NCBI GenBank assembly: GCA_001828645.1
Contig: MHZD01000180.1
Location: 125 to 5,262 of the forward strand
Length of the DNA stretch: 5,138 nucleotides
Origin: Planctomycetes bacterium RIFOXYC2_FULL_41_27
GTDB taxonomy: Bacteria > Planctomycetota > Brocadiia > Brocadiales > Brocadiaceae
Direction: 5' to 3'
Shown here: positions 1 through 5,138 of the stretch, piece by piece
Position numbering within the stretch: position 1 is the first letter of the stretch
Layout of the letters: each line of letters begins with the position of its first letter
Translations under genes and position numbers: made by a program
Notes under the pieces: generated by a model
What the model was told of the DNA's origin: nothing
What the model saw: only the letters and a program-made list of their open reading frames with translations
The model's database searches: none

Positions 1-59
1 AAAAATAACACCTGCTGAGCAGTAACCAGAAAACGTGTTCACTGATGAAACGTGAATGG
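1..59. other. Non-coding sequence downstream of ppcA
   Basis: This short stretch follows the ppcA stop codon and has no gene that I can support. Two small inverted repeats are visible. CTGC (12-15) and GCAG (19-22) flank a 3-base loop, and TTCAC (38-42) and GTGAA (52-56) flank a 9-base loop. Read on the minus strand, the first hairpin is followed by GTGTTATTTTT, so it could be a weak intrinsic terminator for ppcA. The stem is only 4 bp and the T-run is offset by several bases, so I do not call it a terminator firmly. Confidence 0.4.
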
Positions 60-1532
60 TTATCCTAAAAAGCTCCTGATCTTCCCCGCTGCGATCATAT
101 TTTCTGTAATAGTATCTTCTTTCCTGGAAAGAGTAGCTTGAATGATTTGGGTGGTGTATTCGCTATGAAGCAGATTTTCTGTGTATTTCGCCAAGCCTAT
201 CACTTTTTCTAGATTCTTTGTAATCTTCGGAGATATTAATTTTGTGACATCTTTATTGTAATAAGAGGCAACCAGTGAAATATCATCTAAGAAGCTAGGG
301 TATGCAACCTTGAGAAACGATAAATCCTTTTCAGTCAAACAATGTAATCCCAGGAGTTCTGGCGGCAAACCAATCGAATAGAGTGAAGCGCAAAAAGAAA
401 TTACCCTCGGCAATGTAATACCTTCGACGTTTCTTGAATAACCAAAAAGACCAATATGTAATTTACGCATCCTGCGTCGGGGAACAAATCGGGCTATCTC
501 GTTGATCAAAGGGGCGAGTTCTTTTATCTGTTCTCTGTAAGCCGACGCCAGCCTTTCGGTGATGTCCAAGGCTATTTCCTCATCTATAGTCGTTGGAACT
601 GTCCTCGTGTGGTTATTCATCGTTTCGATAGCTTTTCTTACCAGTCCTTCATCATAATCGTATTTGAATGCCGATTGAATGGTAAAGGTCTGAACACTGG
701 AAAATTCATTCAGACATTCAGTGACATTCATTGGCGTGAGGTTACCGCGGAAGAGGTTCGAGCCCAATCCCAGAATAGGATAGATTGGGATCTTAATTCT
801 TTCTTGCAGTGCATGAAGTCTCTGTAAAGTAATTTTGGCTACCAGTATAGCTGGAAGCATGCCGTAGTTTAATGCAGGGTCAGAACGGCCAAGGAATACT
901 CTTTGGTATGGGAATTGTTTATCCTGCAGGTAATTCTGCACCATAGTGTCAGCAGAGAGCATGTATGGAATATCCTCGAATAACGGGATAACCTCTAAGG
1001 TATCAGGTTTAAACTCACCGATCCATTCCTTAATAGTAATGTCATTTTCAAAGCATTTTTTATGTTGCTTGCCAACCACAAAGTCGCGGTAATAATAATA
1101 CACGCGATTTATTGACTCTGTATTGGTAGTCATGGGGAGGATGACTTCAAAGATGGGAGGTATGTTATCATCTCCATAAAACAGGCTTGCAGTATCGTAT
1201 GAACGTGGTGCGCTTTCCAACGTCTCCAGAAGAATCTTGGCCTCGCTTTTTTCCACCATAGGATTGGGTACCCGTAAGGTAATAAAGAGATCCTTGCCGA
1301 TTCTGCGGTTTTTGAAAAAATTGTCGTAGCGTGTCAGCAGCTTCTTAATGACAAACTCATCGACTTCCTTTCCCTCGCAGTCCCACATTTGTTCCTCACA
1401 TCGCAAATGAGAAAATGCATAATATGCCTCTTTAATTTCATCTTCTCCCAAAAAGGACGTCCCTTCAGTAAAGAATGGCATCGTTACATTATCGGGATGC
1501 TGCGTGCTCATTGTCCGTGGTACTTTTCTCAT
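60..1532 (-). CDS. ppcA: Phosphoenolpyruvate carboxylase, archaeal type (PpcA)
   Basis: This cytosolic anaplerotic enzyme carries out PEP + HCO3- -> oxaloacetate + phosphate. The protein is 490 aa from the ATG at 1532, normal for the compact archaeal-type family (about 480-540 aa) and about half the size of classical bacterial PEPC. Visible hallmarks, in 490-aa numbering, are MSTQHPDN at 8-15 (the family N-terminal signature), CEEQMWDCEGKEVDE at about 45-59, FLGRSDPALNYG at about 213-224 and GLGSNLFRGNLTP at about 255-267 with its active-site-type arginine. A basic RRRMRKLHIGLFGYSRN segment follows at about 352-368. The C-terminus is KIRSFLG before a TAA stop. The frame can be extended 7 codons to a TTG at 1553. 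I prefer the ATG at 1532 because GAGGT lies 7 bases upstream and family members commonly begin MRK-PRTMSTQHPDN. It lies downstream of, and on the same strand as, a glycerate 2-kinase gene. I see no frameshift and no missing signature motif. The family call is very secure; the exact start is fairly secure. Confidence 0.95.
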   Translation of the reverse strand: MRKVPRTMSTQHPDNVTMPFFTEGTSFLGEDEIKEAYYAFSHLRCEEQMWDCEGKEVDEFVIKKLLTRYDNFFKNRRIGKDLFITLRVPNPMVEKSEAKILLETLESAPRSYDTASLFYGDDNIPPIFEVILPMTTNTESINRVYYYYRDFVVGKQHKKCFENDITIKEWIGEFKPDTLEVIPLFEDIPYMLSADTMVQNYLQDKQFPYQRVFLGRSDPALNYGMLPAILVAKITLQRLHALQERIKIPIYPILGLGSNLFRGNLTPMNVTECLNEFSSVQTFTIQSAFKYDYDEGLVRKAIETMNNHTRTVPTTIDEEIALDITERLASAYREQIKELAPLINEIARFVPRRRMRKLHIGLFGYSRNVEGITLPRVISFCASLYSIGLPPELLGLHCLTEKDLSFLKVAYPSFLDDISLVASYYNKDVTKLISPKITKNLEKVIGLAKYTENLLHSEYTTQIIQATLSRKEDTITENMIAAGKIRSFLG

Positions 1533-1539
1533 GTCTCTG

Positions 1540-1544
1540 ACCTC
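1540..1544 (-). promoter_or_regulatory. Ribosome binding site of ppcA
   Basis: On the minus strand the sequence is GAGGT, seven bases (CAGAGAC) and then the ATG at 1532. This is a good match to the anti-Shine-Dalgarno core at normal spacing. It decides the start: the upstream in-frame TTG at 1553 has only a weak GTGGA-like stretch in front of it. Confidence 0.65.
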
Positions 1545-1581
1545 ATAACTCAAAAATATTCCACTAAGTATTTATCCTAAC

Positions 1582-1654
1582 CCGAACGAGTCGGAATCCG
1601 TAGCGCGGGTGGTTTATCCCCAGCCATTGGCCGACCACAAGGGATCGGCGCTAC
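1582..1654. repeat. GC-rich palindromic block, REP/BIME-like element
   Basis: A GC-rich island sits inside otherwise very AT-rich intergenic DNA. Its outer arms are GTAGCGC (1600-1606) and its exact inverse GCGCTAC (1648-1654), so each strand begins with GTAG. On the minus strand, GTAG is followed by the hairpin GCCGA (1649-1645) and TCGGC (1634-1630) with loop TCCCTTGTGG. GTAG followed by a stem-loop is the usual design of REP sequences mobilised by TnpA-REP (RAYT) proteins, and two facing copies resemble a BIME. Further small inverted repeats are CCGA/TCGG (1582-1585, 1591-1594), GCC/GGC (1623-1625, 1629-1631), GTGGT/ACCAC (1609-1613, 1634-1638) and ATCCC/GGGAT (1616-1620, 1641-1645). The last two pairs cross each other. 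No transposase gene is nearby. Alternatively, this is a structured leader of ppcA. Only one copy is in the window, so its repetitive nature is inferred. Confidence 0.55.
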
Positions 1655-1656
1655 AA

Positions 1657-1778
1657 TTTTTTTGCTAAAAATGTCAAAATATTCTTATTAAGCGCCTAAA
1701 GTAATAACTATGAAATTTTAATTATATAAAAAAATACCTTACTTTCATTAAATTATTTAAAATATTTAAATATCAGGA
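1657..1778 (-). promoter_or_regulatory. AT-rich spacer with possible ppcA promoter
   Basis: This stretch between the palindromic block and the kinase stop is almost entirely A/T. On the minus strand a perfect TATAAT lies at 1726-1721 and points at ppcA. At usual spacing the -35 hexamer is poor (AATGAA at 1749-1744). A second region, TTGACA at 1677-1672, has no matching -10. A transcript from 1721-1726 would have a leader of about 180 bases that includes the palindromic block. The 12-base palindrome ATATTTAAATAT (1762-1773) lies just after the kinase stop codon. No GC-rich stem with a T-run is visible for the kinase, so read-through into ppcA is possible. The promoter call is tentative. Confidence 0.25.
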
Positions 1779-3107
1779 TTAACCAACAAGCAACAGCATT
1801 ATATCCATCACATTCGTTCTGGTGGGACCTGTGACTACAAGGTCATTCAGCCCTTTGAAGAAAGAATACGAGTTATTATCAGCAAGATATGTTTCCGGAT
1901 TTATTTTTATTCTCCGTGCACGCATAACGGTAGAACCGTCTGCAATAGCGCCAGCGGCATCGGTGTTGCCGTCTATGCCATCCGTACCAGCGCTCAGAAT
2001 GACCGTATTTTCCAATCCGTTAATTTCCATCGCCGCAGATAAAACAAGCTCCTGATTCCTGCCGCCCATGCCATTCCCACGGACTCTGACCGTAGTTTCG
2101 CCGCCGGCAATAATACAAGCAGGCCTTTTGGCTGGACCTCCATAACGATGAATTTCCCTGGCAATTGCGCTAAATACCTTGGCTACCTCTCGTGCCTCGC
2201 CTTTTATATAAGAAGAGAGTATGGACGTGTTATATCCCAACTCTATCGCTTTTTGGTAAGAGGTTTTTAACGCTGTACGGTTGTTTCCGATTATTATATT
2301 GTGAATCTTATCAAATATTTTATCGGTTGATTTCGGTGTTTCTTCAACGATACCATTCAGGCCATTTTGAATATGTTCTTTAATAGACATGGGGATTTTA
2401 TGGAACAAATCATATTTCAATAAAATGTTTTTACAATCCATGAAAGTGCTGGCATCCGGCGATGTTGGCCCGGATGCGATATCACTAAGTGTGTCATTTA
2501 CCACATCAGATAATATCAGGGATATGATTTCAGCCTTGCATATCTTAGCTAAGCGACCGCCCTTCACCTGTGAAATGTGCTTTCGTATGATATTGATTTC
2601 ATCGATATATGCCCCACTTTTAAGAAGCAGTGCAGTTACCTGCTGAATATCCTCCAAAGATATACCGTAGAATGGCAACTCAAAAAGTGCTGAACCACCG
2701 CCGGATATCAGGCAAAATACAAGGTCTTTTTCCTCAGCATCTTTTATTAGTCGAACTATTTCAAGAGTACCTTTTATACTGGCCTCGTCAGGAATCGGAT
2801 GTCCAGCAGCGTTAACTTTAATAATTTTGCATGGCGCAACATAACCATTTCGTACATTGACTATACCTGCCTTTAACCTTCCCATGAGCAGTTCTTCAAG
2901 TGTTGCAGCCATAAAGCCACTTGCTTTACCAAATCCAACAATATAAATATTTTTAAATTTGTCGAGATTACAAACCCTGTCTTCAATCTTTAATAAATTA
3001 TCTTCAGGAAGAAATAACTTTCGAATGAGAGTGTCAGGATCTGCAGCTTTTAAACCGGCATAGAATATTTCTAATGCATCTTCCTTTAAAGAATTTACTG
3101 TATTCAC
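1779..3107 (-). CDS. gckA: Glycerate 2-kinase, class II (MOFRL family)
   Basis: This cytosolic enzyme phosphorylates D-glycerate with ATP to give 2-phosphoglycerate, which enters lower glycolysis or gluconeogenesis. The product is 442 aa from the GTG at 3107, within the usual 415-460 aa range. In 442-aa numbering, the N-terminal DUF4147/GK-II domain shows IVGFGKASGFMA at about 57-68, whose lysine matches the conserved catalytic Lys, then AGHPIPDE at about 101-108, CLISGGGSALFELP at about 132-145 and LSDVVNDTLSDIASGPT at about 199-215. The C-terminal MOFRL domain has IIAGGETTVRVRGNGMGGRNQE at about 332-353 (written in two parts: IIAGGETTVRV and RGNGMGGRNQE), ILSAGTDGIDGNTDAAGA at about 370-387 and the end LVVTGPTRTNVMDIM. 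The frame can be extended 10 codons to a TTG at 3137. That TTG has no ribosome-binding site and nearly coincides with the predicted transcription start, so GTG is preferred. The enzyme is unrelated to the GarK/GlxK glycerate kinases. A hydroxypyruvate-related role (TtuD-like naming) cannot be excluded. The family call is secure. Confidence 0.94.
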   Translation of the reverse strand: MNTVNSLKEDALEIFYAGLKAADPDTLIRKLFLPEDNLLKIEDRVCNLDKFKNIYIVGFGKASGFMAATLEELLMGRLKAGIVNVRNGYVAPCKIIKVNAAGHPIPDEASIKGTLEIVRLIKDAEEKDLVFCLISGGGSALFELPFYGISLEDIQQVTALLLKSGAYIDEINIIRKHISQVKGGRLAKICKAEIISLILSDVVNDTLSDIASGPTSPDASTFMDCKNILLKYDLFHKIPMSIKEHIQNGLNGIVEETPKSTDKIFDKIHNIIIGNNRTALKTSYQKAIELGYNTSILSSYIKGEAREVAKVFSAIAREIHRYGGPAKRPACIIAGGETTVRVRGNGMGGRNQELVLSAAMEINGLENTVILSAGTDGIDGNTDAAGAIADGSTVMRARRIKINPETYLADNNSYSFFKGLNDLVVTGPTRTNVMDIMLLLVG

Positions 3108-3114
3108 GTGTTTG

Positions 3115-3118
3115 CTCC
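3115..3118 (-). promoter_or_regulatory. Ribosome binding site of glycerate kinase
   Basis: Minus-strand GGAG is followed by seven bases (CAAACAC) and then GTG at 3107. Spacing is ideal, and no comparable motif precedes the TTG codons further upstream. The site supports the GTG start and a 442-aa product. Confidence 0.65.
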
Positions 3119-3119
3119 A

Positions 3120-3135
3120 GGAATAATCCAATTCC
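3120..3135 (-). other. Small inverted repeat in the kinase leader
   Basis: GGAAT (3120-3124) and ATTCC (3131-3135) are perfect inverted arms around a 6-base loop. In the predicted mRNA this hairpin ends two bases before the GGAG of the ribosome-binding site. A second short pairing, CCAA/TTGG (3134-3145), overlaps one arm, so the two cannot form together. Both stems are AT-rich and short (5 and 4 bp), so a regulatory role is only a possibility. Confidence 0.3.
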
Positions 3136-3148
3136 AAAATATTGGTTT

Positions 3149-3175
3149 TTTATAACAGTCGTCATATATTGTCAA
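3149..3175 (-). promoter_or_regulatory. Sigma70-like promoter of the glycerate kinase
   Basis: On the minus strand there is a perfect -35 TTGACA (3175-3170), a 15-base spacer and the -10 hexamer TATAAA (3154-3149). The -10 is preceded by TGT, so it reads as an extended -10 (TGnTATAAA). The short spacer is compensated by the extended -10. Transcription would start near 3142, leaving a leader of about 35 bases before the GTG at 3107. Confidence 0.55.
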
Positions 3176-3217
3176 GCTTAATCTTATTTCTTACTTTCCT
3201 TATGAGTAAAATAGTTT

Positions 3218-3223
3218 TATAAT
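3218..3223 (+). promoter_or_regulatory. Possible -10 box for the GreA-like gene
   Basis: A perfect TATAAT lies 68 bases upstream of the ATG at 3292, inside the AT-rich divergent region. At 17-base spacing the -35 position reads TTTCCT, a weak match. Start of transcription would be near 3230. It is the best candidate on this strand, but AT-rich DNA produces such hexamers often. Confidence 0.35.
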
Positions 3224-3279
3224 AGGTTTTTGTGTATTTATGCATTCAACAAAGCTCTATTTATCCATAGGAATGTAAT

Positions 3280-3284
3280 AGGAG
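3280..3284 (+). promoter_or_regulatory. Ribosome binding site of the GreA-like gene
   Basis: AGGAG is followed by seven bases and the ATG at 3292. An in-frame ATG two codons earlier (3286) lies only one base after the motif and is too close to be served by it. An in-frame TAG at 3268 closes the frame upstream. Confidence 0.75.
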
Positions 3285-3291
3285 AATGTGC

Positions 3292-5138
3292 ATGTCCAAT
3301 GAGCGTGTTATAAATGGGAATAAGCTCGATACAAACGAACTAATGTCCCTTGTTAGTACAGAGCAGTACGATAAACTTGAAGAAGCGTGGCTGGGAATTG
3401 TTGAATCCAACAACAAAAATCCCCAGGATCTTTTTGATGTCGTTGACCTCCTTATAAAACGGGAAGAAAGAAAACGGGCGCATGAATTCCTTGTGATGCT
3501 GGTGCCTTATTACAAACAAAGAGGGCTTTATCAGGATGTATTGAAGGTATTAAAAAAGGTATTAGAATATAATCCAAACGAAAAAGGATTGGCGCTTGAA
3601 ATTGCCGAGTGTTATTCAAATATATATAAAGATAACCCGTATGCGAAGGATCTGGTCGAAAAGACTGGTATAGCTGCTGGACTTAATATTCAAAGCGCTA
3701 TGAAAAAATTAGAGAAGTATTTTTATTTGGATCGCGGCGATTATGTCTATCACAAGAGTTGGGGAGTTGGTGAAGTTGTCTCTGTTGACGCAGACAGCGA
3801 AAAGGTAAATATAAATTTTGAAAAGAAGAGTAACCATAGCATGGCTATGGACATTGCCCCGGAAATATTACAGAAACTGGAAAAGGATGATTTACTGGCA
3901 ATGATCTATGCCCAAAAGGAAGTGTTGAATGAAATGATTAAAGAAGACCCGGTAGGTTTGATTAAACTAACTTTAAAATATTTTAAAGGAAAGGCATCAG
4001 TATCTCATATAAAAAACCGCCTGATATCTGGTGTTATGCCATCGGAAGAATGGAGCAAGTGGTGGACAAGCACAAAAAAATTGCTCAAGAAAGACCCTTA
4101 TATAAAACTCACCGATGGCACTCCTACCACCTCCTTTGTTGAGTTTCGTTCTTCCCCAATGACACACCATCAGGAGATACTCGAAAGGTTGACCCATAAC
4201 CAAGAAATCGATAAAAAGATAGAAATTGCCAAAAAGTATATTTCCGAAACGAAAGGTGCCGAACTGTGCAAAGAAACCTTGAATGAAATTACTAATCTTT
4301 TCGTCAAAGAGGCTGATAAATTATATGGGACTCAGCTTTCATTGGCTATCGAGTGTCTTTTACTTCTTGAAGAGATACAAGGATACCTCAAGGTGGAACC
4401 TGGGAAATACAAGAACAGTGCCGAGGCATTTATTCGCGGGGAAGAGCACCTTCCGGAACTTATCAATAATATGAGTATATTAGAATACAGAAAACAAGCC
4501 CTCGGTATAATTAAAAAGGTTAAGCCGGAAAAATGGCAGGATGAATTTGTTTCCATATTATTTGTCAATAGCGGAAATCTCTGGGAATTCATTGTCAAAG
4601 ACCTTATTGCAGAAAACAAGCAGCACTCCATTGAAGAAATAGCCTTAAAGGTATCCAACCATTTCAATGCATATCCAGAGCATTACATCTGGTTTTGTAA
4701 AAATGGAATGCAGAGGCGGTATGCCGAACTTTATCAAAGTGTAGATTCCGCTACCATGTTTAATCGGTTAATTGAATTATTAGACAACATTTGTTTTAAG
4801 ATCCAGAAAGGACGTGGTGGAGATTTAAAGAGCATCTTCAATAAGATCGTAAATCTCCTGGAGGATAAAGGTATTGATTATGCCATAAATATTCTGAATG
4901 ATGCAAATGCGGAGAGGGTATTTAATATTGTCTCCAGTAGTAAAGGTTTGGAAGATTGGTTCAAGGTTTCTATTGAAAATGCAATTCGTGACCGTTTTCC
5001 CGATCTATTTGAAGAACCAGGCATCCCAACGCTGGATGAAAATAAAATTTATGTTACGAAGGAAGGGTATGAAAAGAAAAGGAGCGAATTCGATCATCTC
5101 ATGAATGAAGAATTTGCGGAGAATGCACGCGATCTTGG
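3292..5138 (+). CDS. greA: N-terminally extended GreA-type transcription elongation factor (3' end outside window)
   Basis: Gre factors enter the RNA polymerase secondary channel and stimulate transcript cleavage to rescue backtracked complexes. The frame is open to the window end: 615 codons plus two bases, with no stop. Residues about 20-115 are helical with TPR-like character (HEFLVMLVPYYKQRG, VLKKVLEYNPNEKGLALEI). Residues 149-166 (GDYVYHKSWGVGEVVSVD) plus following strands resemble the CarD/Mfd RNA-polymerase-interacting fold. Residues about 184-583 are a long helical region including EEWSKWWTSTKKLLKKDP at about 252-269, a Trp/Lys-rich motif that I recall from long GreA proteins. At 585-603 the text KIYVTKEGYEKKRSEFDHL matches the start of the GreA coiled coil (YVT-EG-EKL--EL--L), followed by ENARDLG. 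The acidic tip and C-terminal domain would lie beyond the window, so activity cannot be judged. Standard GreA is about 158 aa; long forms occur in Chlamydia and Borrelia. The gene is divergent from the kinase and not obviously linked to it. Confidence 0.85.
   Translation, partial: MSNERVINGNKLDTNELMSLVSTEQYDKLEEAWLGIVESNNKNPQDLFDVVDLLIKREERKRAHEFLVMLVPYYKQRGLYQDVLKVLKKVLEYNPNEKGLALEIAECYSNIYKDNPYAKDLVEKTGIAAGLNIQSAMKKLEKYFYLDRGDYVYHKSWGVGEVVSVDADSEKVNINFEKKSNHSMAMDIAPEILQKLEKDDLLAMIYAQKEVLNEMIKEDPVGLIKLTLKYFKGKASVSHIKNRLISGVMPSEEWSKWWTSTKKLLKKDPYIKLTDGTPTTSFVEFRSSPMTHHQEILERLTHNQEIDKKIEIAKKYISETKGAELCKETLNEITNLFVKEADKLYGTQLSLAIECLLLLEEIQGYLKVEPGKYKNSAEAFIRGEEHLPELINNMSILEYRKQALGIIKKVKPEKWQDEFVSILFVNSGNLWEFIVKDLIAENKQHSIEEIALKVSNHFNAYPEHYIWFCKNGMQRRYAELYQSVDSATMFNRLIELLDNICFKIQKGRGGDLKSIFNKIVNLLEDKGIDYAINILNDANAERVFNIVSSSKGLEDWFKVSIENAIRDRFPDLFEEPGIPTLDENKIYVTKEGYEKKRSEFDHLMNEEFAENARDL

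Noticed and set aside
12..22. Candidate intrinsic terminator of ppcA (CTGC-TGA-GCAG)
   Set aside because: Only a 4-bp stem, and the T-rich stretch is several bases away; too weak to list as a terminator.
609..827. 72-aa plus-strand open frame antisense to ppcA
   Set aside because: It lies wholly inside the strongly supported ppcA gene, has no recognisable domain and no convincing ribosome site; it is a shadow frame.
1529..1546. Five-codon minus-strand frame ATG AGG TCA GAG ACA TGA whose stop overlaps the ppcA ATG
   Set aside because: The arrangement resembles a coupled leader peptide, but it has no ribosome-binding site of its own and contains the ppcA Shine-Dalgarno; most likely chance.
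1672..1677. Perfect minus-strand TTGACA upstream of ppcA
   Set aside because: At 15-19 base spacing the -10 region falls in the GC-rich repeat end (GTAGCG at 17), so no complete promoter is formed.
1762..1773. ATATTTAAATAT palindrome after the kinase stop codon
   Set aside because: A perfect 12-base palindrome, but all A/T in an A/T-only context. It has no GC stem and no T-run arrangement, so neither a terminator nor an operator can be claimed.
1822..2815. Four short plus-strand open frames (61-85 aa) inside the glycerate kinase gene
   Set aside because: All are antisense to conserved kinase motifs such as the SGGGSA and GTDGIDGNTD regions; no independent evidence supports them.
4332..4667. 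111-aa minus-strand open frame opposite the GreA-like gene
   Set aside because: It is fully inside the coding frame of the GreA-like protein, its composition looks like a reverse-frame shadow, and it has no domain. The 3997-4203 minus-strand frame is rejected for the same reasons.
1..5138. A novel defence system, mobile island, CRISPR or phage cassette
   Set aside because: All coding space is taken by two metabolic enzymes and a transcription factor. No direct-repeat array, integrase, transposase, toxin-antitoxin pair or phage gene is visible.

Overview
The window (5138 bp, AT-rich, roughly 40% GC by eye) holds three protein genes. Two are complete on the minus strand and one is on the plus strand, running off the right edge. 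No rRNA, tRNA, CRISPR array or insertion-sequence transposase is visible. The organism is a bacterium: the Shine-Dalgarno sequences, a sigma70-like promoter and a GreA-family factor all fit. A very long GreA with an N-terminal helical extension is known from Chlamydia. Together with the base composition and an archaeal-type PEP carboxylase, this makes a Planctomycetota/PVC-type genome, perhaps an anammox-like (Brocadiales) one, my best guess. That guess is an inference and weak.

Layout. Positions 1-59 are non-coding sequence downstream of ppcA. Positions 60-1532 (minus) encode archaeal-type phosphoenolpyruvate carboxylase. Positions 1533-1778 are a 246-bp intergenic region with two parts: a GC-rich palindromic block (about 1582-1654) that looks like a REP/BIME-type element, and an extremely AT-rich block that probably carries the ppcA promoter. 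Positions 1779-3107 (minus) encode a class II (MOFRL-type) glycerate 2-kinase. Positions 3108-3291 are a divergent promoter region: a good TTGACA/extended -10 promoter faces the kinase, and a weaker TATAAT faces right. From 3292 to the window end (plus) runs an N-terminally extended GreA-type transcription elongation factor. It has a helical/TPR-like N-terminus, a CarD-like beta module, a long helical middle, and the start of the GreA coiled coil exactly at the window edge.

How the genes work together. Glycerate 2-kinase makes 2-phosphoglycerate, enolase (not in this window) converts that to PEP, and PEP carboxylase turns PEP plus bicarbonate into oxaloacetate. The two minus-strand genes therefore bracket a short route from glycerate to C4 acids, as in the serine cycle, although the gap and the repeat between them argue against a simple tight operon. 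The Gre-like gene is transcribed divergently and shows no metabolic link.

Start sites. Both minus-strand reading frames can be extended upstream to a TTG. In each case the ribosome-binding site, and in the kinase also the promoter, favours a shorter start (ATG at 1532; GTG at 3107). The annotation uses these shorter starts.
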